Source: Microcella alkalica (lineage in GTDB: Bacteria; Actinomycetota; Actinomycetes; Actinomycetales; Microbacteriaceae). Taken from it: a stretch of DNA of 52,569 nucleotides. Every line of letters begins with the position of its first letter. Within the stretch, counting starts at the first letter, position 1. The notes beneath the pieces are model-generated. The model was given only the letters and a program-made list of their open reading frames with translations, was not told where the DNA came from and ran no database searches. Below are positions 9,553-17,964 of the stretch, piece by piece. The stretch lies in the NCBI RefSeq assembly GCF_014137945.1, contig NZ_JACGWX010000010.1, positions 1-52,569 of the forward strand. The letters are read 5' to 3'. A program made the position numbers and the translations under genes.

Positions 9553-9951
9553 ATGACGATGACAGATCCGGTCGCAGACCTGCTGACCAGACTGCGCAAC
9601 GCCAACTCGGCTTTTCACGAGACGGTCTCGCTGCCCAGCAGCAAGCTCAAGACCACCATCGCCGAGATCCTCAAGCGCGAGGGCTACATCTCCGACTGGG
9701 CCGTCGAGGAAGCCCGCGTCGGCTCGACCCTCACGCTGTCGCTGAAGTACGGCCCGAACCGCGAGCGGTCGATCGTCGGCATCAAGCGCGTCTCGAAGCC
9801 CGGACTCCGCGTCTACGCGAAGTCCACCGAGATCCCGCACGTCCTCGGCGGGCTCGGCGTGGCGATCCTCTCGACTTCCTCCGGTCTGCTGACTGACCGC
9901 GAGGCGATGCAGAAGGGCGTGGGTGGGGAAGTCCTCGCCTACGTGTGGTGA
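9553..9951 (+). CDS. rpsH: Ribosomal protein S8
   Basis: Primary 16S-binding protein and the classic spc-operon autoregulator. The 132-residue product opens [17 protein letters not shown] and ends [23 protein letters not shown] 9553 is 7 nt after AGGAA; ATG 9559 is an alternative two codons later. The gap before it contains an imperfect hairpin (9470-9478/9483-9493). Confidence 0.97.
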   Translation: MTMTDPVADLLTRLRNANSAFHETVSLPSSKLKTTIAEILKREGYISDWAVEEARVGSTLTLSLKYGPNRERSIVGIKRVSKPGLRVYAKSTEIPHVLGGLGVAILSTSSGLLTDREAMQKGVGGEVLAYVW

Positions 9952-9957
9952 TCTGAC

Positions 9958-10494
9958 ATGTCGCGTATCGGACGCATGCCCATCGACATCCCCGGCGGTG
10001 TCACCGTGTCGGTCGACGGCCAGGCCGTCACCGTCAAGGGCCCCAAGGGCGAGCTCGCGCTCTCCGTGGCGAGCCCCATCGAGGTCTCCATCGAGGACAA
10101 CCAGGTCGTCGTCACCCGTCCCGATGACGAGCGCAACTCGCGCTCGCTCCACGGCCTCACCCGCACCCTCATCGCGAACAACATCGTCGGCGTGACCCAG
10201 GGCTACACCAAGGGCCTCGAGGTCGTCGGCACCGGTTACCGAGTGCAGGCCAAGGGCGAGAGCATCGAGTTCGCACTCGGCTTCTCGCACCCCGTCACCG
10301 TGAACCCGCCCGCCGGGATCACCTTCACGGTGGAGGGAAACAACAAGCTCACCGTCAGCGGCATCGACAAGCAGGCCGTGGGCGAGGTCGCAGCGAACAT
10401 CCGCAAGATCCGCAAGCCCGAGCCGTACAAGGGCAAGGGTGTGCGGTACGCCGGCGAGATCGTGCGCCGCAAGGCCGGAAAGAGTGGTAAGTAA
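9958..10494 (+). CDS. rplF: Ribosomal protein L6
   Basis: Large-subunit protein near the factor-binding site. The 178-residue product starts [20 protein letters not shown] and carries the C-terminal [22 protein letters not shown] signature. Length is standard. Confidence 0.98.
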   Translation: MSRIGRMPIDIPGGVTVSVDGQAVTVKGPKGELALSVASPIEVSIEDNQVVVTRPDDERNSRSLHGLTRTLIANNIVGVTQGYTKGLEVVGTGYRVQAKGESIEFALGFSHPVTVNPPAGITFTVEGNNKLTVSGIDKQAVGEVAANIRKIRKPEPYKGKGVRYAGEIVRRKAGKSGK

Positions 10495-10496
10495 TC

Positions 10497-10868
10497 ATGG
10501 GTCTCGGAACTAGAGGCAAGAGCAAGACGGCCGCCAAGGGCCGCCGTCACGCCCGTCTTCGCAAGCGCATCGCCGGCACGTCCGAGCGTCCGCGTCTCGT
10601 CGTCACCCGATCGGCGCGTCACGTCTTCGTGCAGATCGTCGACGACACCAGGGGCCACACCCTGGCCAGCGCCTCCACCATGGAGGCCGACCTCCGCACG
10701 TTCGAGGGCGACAAGACCGCCAAGGCCCGCAAGGTCGGCGAGCTGCTCGCTGAGCGCGCGAAGCAGGCCGGCGTCGAGGCGGTCGTGTTCGACCGCGGCG
10801 GCAACCGCTACGCCGGTCGCGTCGCCGCGATCGCCGATGGAGCGCGAGAGGCAGGACTGAGCCTGTGA
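10497..10868 (+). CDS. rplR: Ribosomal protein L18
   Basis: 5S rRNA-binding protein. The 123-residue product has [20 protein letters not shown] and [25 protein letters not shown]. Its end overlaps the rpsE GTG start by 4 bp (GTGA). Confidence 0.98.
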   Translation: MGLGTRGKSKTAAKGRRHARLRKRIAGTSERPRLVVTRSARHVFVQIVDDTRGHTLASASTMEADLRTFEGDKTAKARKVGELLAERAKQAGVEAVVFDRGGNRYAGRVAAIADGAREAGLSL

Positions 10869-11569
10869 GCGAGGCAGACATCAACAACATCGCGAAGGAG
10901 CAGACCGTGGCGGCAGAGGCCCCCGTGGAGACCGCCGCATCGTCGGAGCCGTCGACGGAGCCCCGCGAGGCTCGCCGTGGCAGCCGCGAGCGGAACCCCA
11001 ACCGCGACCGCGGTGCGCGCGATACCGAGAAGAGCCAGTTCCTCGAGCGCGTCGTGACCATCAACCGCGTCTCGAAGGTCGTCAAGGGCGGTCGTCGCTT
11101 CAGCTTCACGGCCCTCGTGGTCGTGGGTGACGGCAACGGCCTCGTCGGCGTCGGCTATGGCAAGGCGCGCGAGGTCCCGACGGCGATCTCGAAGGGCGTC
11201 GAGGAGGCGAAGAAGAACTTCTTCCGCGTTCCCCGCGTCGCTCAGACGATCCCGCACCCCGTTCAGGGCGAAGCAGCCGCCGGTGTGGTGCTCCTGCGCC
11301 CCGCCGCCGCCGGTACCGGTGTCATCGCCGGTGGCCCCGTCCGTGCCGTGCTCGAGTGCGCCGGCATCCACGACGTGCTGAGCAAGTCGCTCGGCTCGTC
11401 GAACACGATCAACATCGTGCACGCGACCGTCGAGGCGCTCAAGCAGCTCGAGGAGCCGCGTGCCGTGGCCGCCCGCCGTGGTCGCGACTTCGAGGACGTG
11501 GCCCCGGCCCGTCTCGTCCGTGCCGAGGCCCACGCGGCCAAGGTCGCGGCCGGAAAGGCAGGTGCATGA
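10865..11569 (+). CDS. rpsE: Ribosomal protein S5 with acidic N-terminal extension
   Basis: Small-subunit protein that controls decoding accuracy and mRNA unwinding. The S5 double-stranded-RNA-binding domain begins at about residue 55 ([20 protein letters not shown]), followed by [19 protein letters not shown] and the C-terminal domain. The ~50 residues before it are rich in Ala, Glu, Ser and Arg. 234 residues in total; GTG start overlapping rplR by 4 bp. Confidence 0.96.
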   Translation: MSEADINNIAKEQTVAAEAPVETAASSEPSTEPREARRGSRERNPNRDRGARDTEKSQFLERVVTINRVSKVVKGGRRFSFTALVVVGDGNGLVGVGYGKAREVPTAISKGVEEAKKNFFRVPRVAQTIPHPVQGEAAAGVVLLRPAAAGTGVIAGGPVRAVLECAGIHDVLSKSLGSSNTINIVHATVEALKQLEEPRAVAARRGRDFEDVAPARLVRAEAHAAKVAAGKAGA

Positions 11570-11754
11570 TGGGATCGCGTCTGAAGGTGACCCAGATCAA
11601 GTCTGTTATCAGCGAGAAGCAGAACCAGCGCGACACCCTGCGCAGCCTGGGCCTCAAGCGGATCGGCGATGTCGTCGTCCGCGAGGACAGCCCGGCCAAC
11701 CGCGGGTACGTTCGTGCGGTCGCTCACCTCGTGAAGTTCGAGGAGATTGACTAA
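11569..11754 (+). CDS. rpmD: Ribosomal protein L30
   Basis: Small large-subunit protein. The 61-residue product has [20 protein letters not shown] and [20 protein letters not shown]. Two adjacent ATG codons exist (11566 and 11569). I chose 11569 because its length and first residues match actinobacterial L30, but the upstream ATG would give an ATGA overlap with rpsE. GGAAAGG (11552-11558) can serve either. Confidence 0.94.
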   Translation: MGSRLKVTQIKSVISEKQNQRDTLRSLGLKRIGDVVVREDSPANRGYVRAVAHLVKFEEID

Positions 11755-12506
11755 TGGCTGAAGAGAAGAAGGACGACGCCGCCACGGCGCCGGCCAAGAA
11801 GGCTCCGGCGAAGGCCGCTGCTGAGAAGGCTCCTGCGAAGAAGGCTCCGGCGAAGGCCGTTGCTGACAAGCCGGTTGCTGAGAAGGCTCCTGCGAAGAAG
11901 GCTCCGGCGAAGGCCGTTGCTGACAAGCCGGCTGCTGAGAAGGCTCCTGCGAAGAAGGCTCCGGCGAAGGCCGTTGCTGACAAGCCGGCTGCTGAGAAGG
12001 CTCCCGCCAACAAGGCGCCCGCGAAGAAGACTCCGGCCACGAAGGCGGAGTCGACCGAGGTCGCGCGCCCGCAGGTGCTCAAGGTCCACCATCTCCGCCC
12101 CGCTCCCGGGTCGAAGAAGGACCGCACCCGCGTCGGCCGCGGTGAGGGCTCGAAGGGCAAGACCGCGGGTCGCGGCACCAAGGGCACGAAGGCTCGCTAC
12201 TCGGTGCGCCCCGGCTTCGAGGGCGGCAACCTGAACTTCGTGATGCGCGCGCCCAAGCTGCGCGGCTTCACGAACCCGTTCCGCGTCGAGTACCAGGTCG
12301 TGAACCTGTCGACGCTGGCCGAGCTCTACCCGAAGGGCGGCGACGTCACCATCGGCGACCTCGTGGCCAAGGGTGCTGTTCGCAAGAACGAGAAGGTCAA
12401 GGTTCTCGGCGACGGCGACATTGCGGTTAAGCTGAACGTGGCCGTCGACAAGGTCTCGCGCTCCGCGGAGCAGAAGATCGTCGCGGCCGGCGGTTCGATC
12501 AACTAG
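11754..12506 (+). CDS. rplO: Ribosomal protein L15 with repetitive N-terminal arm
   Basis: Late-assembly large-subunit protein. The L15 core starts near residue 108 ([20 protein letters not shown]) and continues with [13 protein letters not shown] and [19 protein letters not shown] to the end, about the usual 145 residues. The first ~105 residues are a Lys/Ala/Pro-rich arm made of 19-residue units ([19 protein letters not shown]). The gene is thus 250 codons instead of about 150. The arm uses many GCT codons, unlike the GCC-rich neighbours. One-base overlap with rpmD (TAATG). Confidence 0.96.
   Translation: MAEEKKDDAATAPAKKAPAKAAAEKAPAKKAPAKAVADKPVAEKAPAKKAPAKAVADKPAAEKAPAKKAPAKAVADKPAAEKAPANKAPAKKTPATKAESTEVARPQVLKVHHLRPAPGSKKDRTRVGRGEGSKGKTAGRGTKGTKARYSVRPGFEGGNLNFVMRAPKLRGFTNPFRVEYQVVNLSTLAELYPKGGDVTIGDLVAKGAVRKNEKVKVLGDGDIAVKLNVAVDKVSRSAEQKIVAAGGSIN
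11820..11990 (+). repeat. Three 57-bp tandem repeats inside rplO
   Basis: Units lie at 11820-11876, 11877-11933 and 11934-11990. Units 2 and 3 are identical and unit 1 differs by one base (GTT for GCT in the last codon). A degenerate fourth unit follows from 11991. Each unit encodes 19 residues, so the array changes protein length without shifting frame. Confidence 0.95.
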
Positions 12507-12512
12507 CCGCTC

Positions 12513-12536
12513 GGGCGGCCCCTTCGGGGGCCGCCC
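12513..12536 (+). terminator. UUCG-loop hairpin after rplO
   Basis: A perfect 10-bp GC stem (12513-12522 with 12527-12536) is capped by a TTCG tetraloop, starting 6 nt after the rplO stop. No T-tract follows, so it may be a partial terminator, a processing site or an mRNA 3'-end stabiliser between the spc genes and secY. Confidence 0.6.
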
Positions 12537-12559
12537 GGCTTCCGGCCCAACCGGGCCAC

Positions 12560-12589
12560 AGCATCTCGGGCCGCCGCGCGCGAGATGCT
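12560..12589 (+). promoter_or_regulatory. Second hairpin in the rplO-secY gap
   Basis: A perfect 9-bp stem (AGCATCTCG at 12560-12568 with 12581-12589) has a 12-nt GC-rich loop. It lies just upstream of the secY ribosome-binding site (GGGAGG, 12605-12610). A TTTAGT element (12597-12602) could be a -10 box, but no clear -35 was found. Confidence 0.45.
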
Positions 12590-12614
12590 CCTGCTGTTTA
12601 GTACGGGAGGTCTC

Positions 12615-13940
12615 GTGTTCAGAGCTATCGGGCGGATCTTCCGCACGCCCGACCTCCGCCGGAAGATCGGTTTCACCCTCGGAATCGTCGCGCTCTTCCG
12701 TCTGGGTTCTTTCATCCCTGCGCCGTTCGTCGATTTCGAGAACGTCCAGATCTGCCTCCAGGGCAACGCCGACGCGACCGGGCTCTACCAGCTCGTCAAC
12801 CTCTTCTCCGGCGGCGCCCTCCTGCAGCTGTCGATCTTCGCGCTCGGGATCATGCCGTACATCACGGCCTCGATCATCACGCAGCTCCTGCGCGTGGTCA
12901 TCCCCCACTTCGACACCCTCTACAAGGAGGGGCAGGCCGGTCAGGCCAAGCTCACGCAGTACACGCGCTACCTCACGATCGCTCTCGCCGTCCTGCAGTC
13001 GACGACGCTCATCACGGTGGCCCGAGCGGGCGCGCTGTTCCCGACCACGTCCGGCGTCGCGGAGTGCAGCCAGCTCATCACCGATTCCAGCTGGTACGCC
13101 ATCCTCCTCATGGTCATCACGATGACCGCGGGCACGGGCCTCATCATGTGGCTCGGCGAGCTCATCACCGAGCGCGGCATCGGCAACGGCATGTCGCTGC
13201 TGATCTTCGTCTCGATCGCCGCGACCTTCCCGACCGCTCTCTGGGCCATCGCCCAGGCGCAGGGCTTCGACATCTTCCTGCTCGTGCTCGGTCTCGGCCT
13301 GCTGGTCATGGCCGCCGTCGTGTTCGTCGAGCAGTCGCAGCGGCGCATCCCGGTGCAGTACGCCAAGCGCATGGTGGGCCGCCGCACCTACGGCGGCAAC
13401 AACACGTACATCCCCATCAAGGTCAACATGGCCGGCGTCGTGCCCGTCATCTTCGCGTCGTCGCTGCTGTACCTGCCCGCTCTCGTCGCGCAGTTCAACC
13501 AGCCGCAGGCGGGCGAGACCGCGCCCGAGTGGGTCGTCTGGATCCAGAACAACCTCGTCTCCGGCGACAACCCGATCTACATGATCGTTTACTTCCTGCT
13601 CATCGTCGGATTCACGTACTTCTACGTCGCGATCACCTTCAACCCGGAGGAGGTCGCGGACAACATGAAGAAGTACGGCGGCTTCATCCCCGGCATCCGC
13701 GCGGGCCGCCCGACGGCCGAGTACCTGGACTACGTGCTCACGCGAGTGACGCTCCCCGGCTCGCTGTACCTCGGCCTGGTCGCGCTCATTCCGCTGATCG
13801 CGCTCGCCACGGTGAACGCCAACCAGAACTTCCCGTTCGGCGGCGCGAGCATCCTGATCATCGTCGGCGTCGGCCTCGAGACCGTGAAGCAGATCGACGC
13901 GCAGCTGCAGCAGCGGCACTACGAGGGGCTCCTGAAGTGA
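12615..13940 (+). CDS. secY: Preprotein translocase subunit SecY
   Basis: Pore-forming subunit of the SecYEG channel in the cytoplasmic membrane. The 441-residue product has about ten membrane segments. The N-terminus RTPDLRRKIGFTLGIVALFR, the TM2 block LSIFALGIMPYITASIITQLL, and the GIGNGMSLLIF segment are all diagnostic. GTG 12615 is chosen because it sits after GGGAGG and matches the family N-terminus (FRAIGRIFRTPDLR); the in-frame extension to 12585 is not SecY-like. The stop overlaps the adk GTG by 4 bp. Confidence 0.97.
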   Translation: MFRAIGRIFRTPDLRRKIGFTLGIVALFRLGSFIPAPFVDFENVQICLQGNADATGLYQLVNLFSGGALLQLSIFALGIMPYITASIITQLLRVVIPHFDTLYKEGQAGQAKLTQYTRYLTIALAVLQSTTLITVARAGALFPTTSGVAECSQLITDSSWYAILLMVITMTAGTGLIMWLGELITERGIGNGMSLLIFVSIAATFPTALWAIAQAQGFDIFLLVLGLGLLVMAAVVFVEQSQRRIPVQYAKRMVGRRTYGGNNTYIPIKVNMAGVVPVIFASSLLYLPALVAQFNQPQAGETAPEWVVWIQNNLVSGDNPIYMIVYFLLIVGFTYFYVAITFNPEEVADNMKKYGGFIPGIRAGRPTAEYLDYVLTRVTLPGSLYLGLVALIPLIALATVNANQNFPFGGASILIIVGVGLETVKQIDAQLQQRHYEGLLK

Positions 13941-14527
13941 GCGCGCGCCTCCTGCTCATCGGCCCGCCCGGGGCGGGCAAGGGCACGCAGGCCGCGCGGC
14001 TGCGCGACATGCTCCGCGTGCCGGCGATCTCGACGGGCGACATCTTCCGTCAGAACGTCCGCGAGGAGACACCCCTCGGCGTGAAGGCGAAGGCCTACAT
14101 GGACGCTGGCGACAACGTCCCCGACTCCCTCACCAACGACCTCGTGCGCGATCGCCTCGAGCAGGCCGACTGCGCGTCGGGCTTCCTCCTCGACGGGTAC
14201 CCGCGCACGCTCGACCAGGTCGCCTACCTCGACTCTTTCCTCGCCGAGCACGACACGGCGATGGATGTCGTGGTCGAGCTGGTCGCCGACCCGGACGTCG
14301 TCGTCGAGCGGCTCCGTCAGCGCGCGCTCGATCAGGGGCGCAGCGACGATGACGAGTCGGTCGTCCGCCACCGTCTCGAGATCTACCGCCAGCAGACGGC
14401 TCCGCTCATCGGCGTGTACGAGGAGCGCGGACTGCTCGTCAAGGTCGACGGCATCGGCGAGATCGACGAGGTGACCGGTCGGATCGCATCGGCCCTCGCC
14501 GAGCGCGGCGTCGTCGTCGCCGGCTGA
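13937..14527 (+). CDS. adk: Adenylate kinase (short, LID-less form)
   Basis: Catalyses ATP + AMP = 2 ADP. The 196-residue product shows the P-loop GPPGAGKGT (residues 9-17), the AMP-binding STGDIFR and GYPRTLDQ blocks, and a short RALDQGRSDDDESVVRHRL segment in place of a full LID domain. This is usual in actinobacteria. The GTG start overlaps the secY stop. In many relatives map (methionine aminopeptidase) comes next; here it is absent and infA follows after 174 nt. Confidence 0.97.
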   Translation: MSARLLLIGPPGAGKGTQAARLRDMLRVPAISTGDIFRQNVREETPLGVKAKAYMDAGDNVPDSLTNDLVRDRLEQADCASGFLLDGYPRTLDQVAYLDSFLAEHDTAMDVVVELVADPDVVVERLRQRALDQGRSDDDESVVRHRLEIYRQQTAPLIGVYEERGLLVKVDGIGEIDEVTGRIASALAERGVVVAG

Positions 14528-14539
14528 CCCGGCTCCGAG

Positions 14540-14569
14540 TTGCCACAGAACCGCATTACCGCCTAAGCT
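14540..14569 (+). promoter_or_regulatory. Promoter of the infA-rpmJ-rpsM segment
   Basis: TTGCCA (14540-14545) and TAAGCT (14564-14569) are separated by 18 nt. They lie 13 nt after the adk stop and ~130 nt before infA. A hairpin CACGCC-TTC-GGCGTG (14589-14603) lies in the predicted leader. Confidence 0.5.
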
Positions 14570-14701
14570 AGACCCTTGGTGCTCATGGCACGCCTTCGGC
14601 GTGTCGACGTGGCGCGTCGCTTGTGCAGTCGACGCGGCCTTCCACGGGTGCCGGTATGCGCACGACCAGCGAAATCCCCAACTTTTAGCGACGAAGAGGC
14701 T

Positions 14702-14923
14702 ATGGCCAAAAAAGACGGTGTCATCGAAATCGAGGGCGCGGTGATCGAGGCTCTGCCCAACGCGATGTTCCGCGTTGAGCTGACCAACGGACACAAGGTG
14801 CTCGCCCACATCTCGGGCAAGATGCGCCAGCACTACATCCGCATCCTCCCGGAGGACCGCGTGATCGTGGAGCTGAGCCCCTACGACCTGACCCGCGGCC
14901 GGATCGTCTACCGCTACAAGTAA
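14702..14923 (+). CDS. infA: Translation initiation factor IF-1
   Basis: OB-fold factor that binds the A site during initiation. The 73-residue product starts [20 protein letters not shown] and has [20 protein letters not shown] and [11 protein letters not shown], all canonical. The long frame upstream (from 14576) is not IF-1-like, so the start is ATG 14702. Confidence 0.98.
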   Translation: MAKKDGVIEIEGAVIEALPNAMFRVELTNGHKVLAHISGKMRQHYIRILPEDRVIVELSPYDLTRGRIVYRYK

Positions 14924-14998
14924 CGGATCTCGCTGCACAAGGAACGGCCCGGGACTCCACCCGGCGCACGAGGCCAGCGAACCCCCGAAGGAAGAACC

Positions 14999-15112
14999 AT
15001 GAAGGTCAACCCCAGCGTCAAGCCCATCTGCGACAAGTGCAAGGTGATCCGCCGTCACGGCAACGTGATGGTCATCTGCGAGAACCCTCGGCACAAGCAG
15101 CGTCAGGGCTAG
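14999..15112 (+). CDS. rpmJ: Ribosomal protein L36 (zinc-binding type)
   Basis: This 37-residue protein is encoded by ATG 14999 to TAG 15112, with GAAGGAAG just upstream. It opens [20 protein letters not shown] and ends HKQRQG. Zn ligands are visible as Cys11, Cys14, Cys27 and His32, so it is the Zn-containing (C+) paralogue rather than a zinc-free copy. It lies between infA and rpsM as in most actinobacteria. Confidence 0.97.
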   Translation: MKVNPSVKPICDKCKVIRRHGNVMVICENPRHKQRQG

Positions 15113-15173
15113 TCGCCGCCGCGAGAGCGGCACGCGAACTCATAACTGAATAGACGAACTGGCAGTTCCAGAA

Positions 15174-15212
15174 GCCGCGGAAGCGGCGGACACCCCGGGC
15201 GGGAGGCCCGGG
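15174..15212 (+). promoter_or_regulatory. Paired small hairpins in the rpmJ-rpsM gap
   Basis: A 5-bp stem with a GGAA loop (15174-15178/15183-15187) is followed by a 7-bp stem CCCGGGC/GCCCGGG (15194-15200/15206-15212, 5-nt loop). A 13-nt palindrome GAACTG-G-CAGTTC (15156-15168) lies just before them. The function is unknown; the 146-nt gap has no gene. Confidence 0.4.
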
Positions 15213-15258
15213 CACCGGAGCTGCTCCACACCTCCCCGATTCATCCGAAGGAGCCGTC

Positions 15259-15639
15259 ATGGCCCGTCTTGCCGGAGTCGACATCCCGCGCGATAAGCGC
15301 GTCGAGGTCGCCCTCACCTACATCTACGGCGTCGGTCGCACCCGCGCCGTGCAGACCCTCGAGGCCACGGGCATCGACCCGAACACTCGCGTCAAGGACC
15401 TCAGCGACGACCAGCTCGTCCAGCTGCGCGACCACATCGAAGGCACGTACAAGGTCGAAGGAGACCTCCGCCGAGAGGTCGCCGCCGACATCCGCCGCAA
15501 GGTCGAGATCGGATCCTACGAGGGCATCCGCCACCGTCGCGGCCTCCCCGTGCGCGGACAGCGCACCAAGACCAACGCTCGTACCCGCAAGGGCCCGAAG
15601 CGCACCGTCGCCGGCAAGAAGAAGGCCGGCCGCAAGTAG
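15259..15639 (+). CDS. rpsM: Ribosomal protein S13
   Basis: Small-subunit head protein that contacts P-site tRNA and bridges to the 50S. The 126-residue product starts [20 protein letters not shown] and has [20 protein letters not shown] plus the basic C-terminal tail. It is preceded by GAAGGAG. Confidence 0.98.
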   Translation: MARLAGVDIPRDKRVEVALTYIYGVGRTRAVQTLEATGIDPNTRVKDLSDDQLVQLRDHIEGTYKVEGDLRREVAADIRRKVEIGSYEGIRHRRGLPVRGQRTKTNARTRKGPKRTVAGKKKAGRK

Positions 15640-15696
15640 CCGACTGCCGGGCGCACGCACGCTCGGCGCCACGAACTCACACGGAGAGAGAAAAAC

Positions 15697-16095
15697 ATGG
15701 CAGCACCCAAGTCGGCCGCTCGCAAGCCGCGTCGCAAGGAGAAGAAGAACATCGCCGTGGGCCAGGCCCACATCAAGTCGACGTTCAACAACACGATCGT
15801 CTCGATCACCGACCCCAGCGGGGCCGTCATCAGCTGGGCGTCGTCCGGCGGCGTCGGCTTCAAGGGCTCGCGCAAGTCGACCCCGTTCGCCGCGCAGCTC
15901 GCCGCCGAGTCGGCCGCGCGCCAGGCGCAGGAGCACGGCATGAAGAAGGTCGACGTCTTCGTCAAGGGCCCCGGCTCGGGCCGCGAGACGGCGATCCGCT
16001 CGTTGCAGGCCGCCGGCCTCGAGGTGGGCTCGATCAGCGACGTGACGCCGCAGGCGCACAACGGCTGCCGCCCGCCGAAGCGCCGCCGCGTCTAG
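15697..16095 (+). CDS. rpsK: Ribosomal protein S11
   Basis: Small-subunit platform protein. The 132-residue product has [40 protein letters not shown], and the C-terminal [12 protein letters not shown]. In many bacteria rpsD follows; here a 200-nt non-coding gap with hairpins leads directly to rpoA. Confidence 0.98.
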   Translation: MAAPKSAARKPRRKEKKNIAVGQAHIKSTFNNTIVSITDPSGAVISWASSGGVGFKGSRKSTPFAAQLAAESAARQAQEHGMKKVDVFVKGPGSGRETAIRSLQAAGLEVGSISDVTPQAHNGCRPPKRRRV

Positions 16096-16103
16096 CCGCA
16101 TGG

Positions 16104-16133
16104 CGATTCCTGTGAAGCGGTTCACAGGAATCG
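16104..16133 (+). terminator. Perfect 13-bp hairpin after rpsK
   Basis: 16104-16116 pairs with 16121-16133 (CGATTCCTGTGAA and its complement) around a GCGG tetraloop, 9 nt after the rpsK stop. No U-tract follows, so it is a terminator-like or processing hairpin. Confidence 0.6.
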
Positions 16134-16135
16134 CG

Positions 16136-16164
16136 GCGACGCGCGCCTGACGGGCGCGCGTCGC
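16136..16164 (+). terminator. Second perfect hairpin in the rpsK-rpoA gap
   Basis: 16136-16147 pairs with 16153-16164 (12 bp, GC-rich, 5-nt loop), only two bases after the preceding hairpin. Together they should strongly pause or stop transcription entering rpoA, which would require readthrough or a promoter in 16165-16295. Confidence 0.55.
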
Positions 16165-16255
16165 GCAGGCCGCAGCAGTGCCCGTGCCGCGCTCGTCGCG
16201 TCCTCCAGAACCACATAACTCAACACACTCGACGAGCCAGCCACTCGTCGCAAAC

Positions 16256-16277
16256 AAGTGTCATATGGCGGACACTT
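16256..16277 (+). promoter_or_regulatory. Inverted repeat upstream of rpoA
   Basis: AAGTGTC (16256-16262) and GACACTT (16271-16277) form a 7-bp inverted repeat with an 8-nt spacer. It ends just before the rpoA ribosome-binding site GAAAGGAA (16281-16288). It could be an operator or an mRNA hairpin that tunes rpoA translation. Confidence 0.4.
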
Positions 16278-16295
16278 TGCCGAAAGGAATCCATA

Positions 16296-17285
16296 GTGCT
16301 CATCGCACAGCGTCCCACCCTCACCGAGGAGAGCGTCTCCGACTTCCGCTCGCGGTTCATCATCGAGCCGCTCGAGCCGGGCTTCGGCTACACCCTCGGC
16401 AACTCGCTTCGCCGCACGCTCCTCTCGTCGATCCCCGGCGCTGCCGTCACGAGCATCCGCATCGACGGCGTTCTGCACGAGTTCAGCACCATCCAGGGCG
16501 TGAAGGAGGATGTCACCGAGATCATCCTCAACATCAAGAACCTCGTCGTCTCGAGCGAGCACGACGAGCCGATCACGGCGTACCTCCGCAAGACCGGCTC
16601 CGGCGAGGTCACGGCGGCCGACATCTCCGCTCCCGCGGGCGTCGAGATCCACAACCCCGAGCTCGTCATCGCGACGCTCAACGACAACGCCAAGTTCGAG
16701 CTCGAGCTCACCATCGAGCGCGGCCGCGGCTACGTCAGCGCGACCCAGAACCGCAGCGAGTTCAGCGAGGCCGGCCAGATCCCCGTCGACTCGATCTACT
16801 CGCCCGTGCTCAAGGTCACCTACCGCGTCGAGGCGACGCGTGCCGGCGAGCGCACCGACTTCGACCGCCTCGTGGTCGACGTCGAGTCGAAGCCCGCGAT
16901 CACCCCCCGCGACGCGATCGCCTCGGCCGGCCGCACGCTCACCGAGCTGTTCGGTCTGGCGCGCGAGCTCAACACGCAGGCCGAGGGCATCGAGATCGGC
17001 CCCGCGCCGGTCGACGCAGTGCTCTCCACCGAGCTCTCGATGCCCATCGAGGACCTCGACCTCTCGGTGCGCAGCTACAACTGCCTCAAGCGCGAGGGCA
17101 TCAACACTGTCAGCGAGCTCGTCGCCCTCTCGGAGACGCAGCTCATGAACATCCGCAACTTCGGGCAGAAGTCGGTCGACGAGGTCAAGGACAAGCTCGT
17201 CGAGATGGGCCTCTCGCTCAAGGACGCGGTTCCCGGATTCGACGGCGCCCACTACTACGGCGGCAACGAGGACGACTACATCTAA
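16296..17285 (+). CDS. rpoA: RNA polymerase alpha subunit
   Basis: Alpha subunit, which nucleates core assembly (N-terminal domain) and contacts UP elements and activators (C-terminal domain). The 329-residue product has [20 protein letters not shown] in the NTD and [20 protein letters not shown] plus [19 protein letters not shown] in the CTD, and ends in an acidic tail. GTG 16296 lies 7 nt after GAAAGGAA. Confidence 0.98.
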   Translation: MLIAQRPTLTEESVSDFRSRFIIEPLEPGFGYTLGNSLRRTLLSSIPGAAVTSIRIDGVLHEFSTIQGVKEDVTEIILNIKNLVVSSEHDEPITAYLRKTGSGEVTAADISAPAGVEIHNPELVIATLNDNAKFELELTIERGRGYVSATQNRSEFSEAGQIPVDSIYSPVLKVTYRVEATRAGERTDFDRLVVDVESKPAITPRDAIASAGRTLTELFGLARELNTQAEGIEIGPAPVDAVLSTELSMPIEDLDLSVRSYNCLKREGINTVSELVALSETQLMNIRNFGQKSVDEVKDKLVEMGLSLKDAVPGFDGAHYYGGNEDDYI

Positions 17286-17339
17286 GGGCCCGTCGTCCCC
17301 GACAGCCCCGGCAGCACCTGACACTGGAGAACACTGATC

Positions 17340-17900
17340 ATGCCTAAGCCCACCAAGGGTCCGCGCCTCGGCGGAGGCCCCGCCCACGAGCGCCTGCTCC
17401 TCGCGAACCTCGCCACCGCGCTGTTCACGCACAAGAGCATCACGACGACCGAGACGAAAGCAAAGCGCCTCCGGCCGCTCGCCGAGCGCCTCATCACGTT
17501 CGCGAAGCGCGGTGACCTCCACGCCCGCCGCCGCGTCATGACGATCATCCGCGACAAGAGCGCCGTGCACGAGCTCTTCACGCAGATCGCTCCGCTCGTC
17601 GCCGAGCGCGAGGGTGGCTACACGCGCATCACGAAGGTCGGCTACCGCAAGGGCGACAACGCCCCCATGGCGGTCATCGAGCTCGTTCTCGAGCCCGTGA
17701 ACCCGAAGCCGAAGTCGGCGAAGAAGTCCGCAGCGAAGGAGGCGCCCGCCGCCGCCGTCGAGGAGCCCGCCGAGGCGCCCGCCGAGGACGTCGAGGAGGC
17801 TCCCGCGGAGTCGACCGAGACCGAGTCCGCTGAGACCGACTCGGCCGACGCCGCAGCGGCCGACGCCGACTCGACCGAGGGCGACGCCGAGTCCAAGTAG
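17340..17900 (+). CDS. rplQ: Ribosomal protein L17 with acidic C-terminal extension
   Basis: Large-subunit exit-tunnel rim protein. The core (residues 1-~120) starts [20 protein letters not shown] and has [20 protein letters not shown] and [19 protein letters not shown]. The last ~65 residues are low-complexity and acidic (Glu, Ala, Asp, Ser, Thr) after a short Lys patch. Last gene of the alpha segment, followed by a strong terminator. Confidence 0.97.
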   Translation: MPKPTKGPRLGGGPAHERLLLANLATALFTHKSITTTETKAKRLRPLAERLITFAKRGDLHARRRVMTIIRDKSAVHELFTQIAPLVAEREGGYTRITKVGYRKGDNAPMAVIELVLEPVNPKPKSAKKSAAKEAPAAAVEEPAEAPAEDVEEAPAESTETESAETDSADAAAADADSTEGDAESK

Positions 17901-17924
17901 TCCGGTCGCTCCCGAGCGACTGCG

Positions 17925-17957
17925 GGGCCCCGTCCGACCGGACGGGGCCCTACTCTC
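17925..17957 (+). terminator. Rho-independent terminator of the ribosomal block
   Basis: The stem GGGCCCCGTCC (17925-17935) pairs with 17940-17950 (11 bp, GACC loop) and is followed by the pyrimidine/T-rich tail TACTCTCTTTT. It closes the infA-rplQ unit. Confidence 0.85.
17951..17956 (+). promoter_or_regulatory. Candidate -10 box of the GNAT gene
   Basis: TACTCT ends 8 nt before the ATG at 17965, and no Shine-Dalgarno sequence lies between. This suggests a leaderless mRNA. It overlaps the tail of the rplQ terminator. Confidence 0.4.
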
Positions 17958-17964
17958 TTTTGCC

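Noticed and set aside
11820-11990. Possible CRISPR-like or mobile repeat
   Set aside because: Units are adjacent without spacers, in frame, and encode the L15 arm.
11751-13919. 722-codon antisense frame over rplO and secY
   Set aside because: Mirror of GC-rich codons and of the 57-bp repeat; both sense genes are certain.
14576-14701. Longer N-terminus for IF-1
   Set aside because: Upstream residues are unlike IF-1, and the gap contains a promoter and hairpin; canonical IF-1 begins at 14702.
15151-15168. Promoter for rpsM (TAGACG plus the adjacent palindrome)
   Set aside because: No acceptable -35 at normal spacing; left only as a palindrome note.
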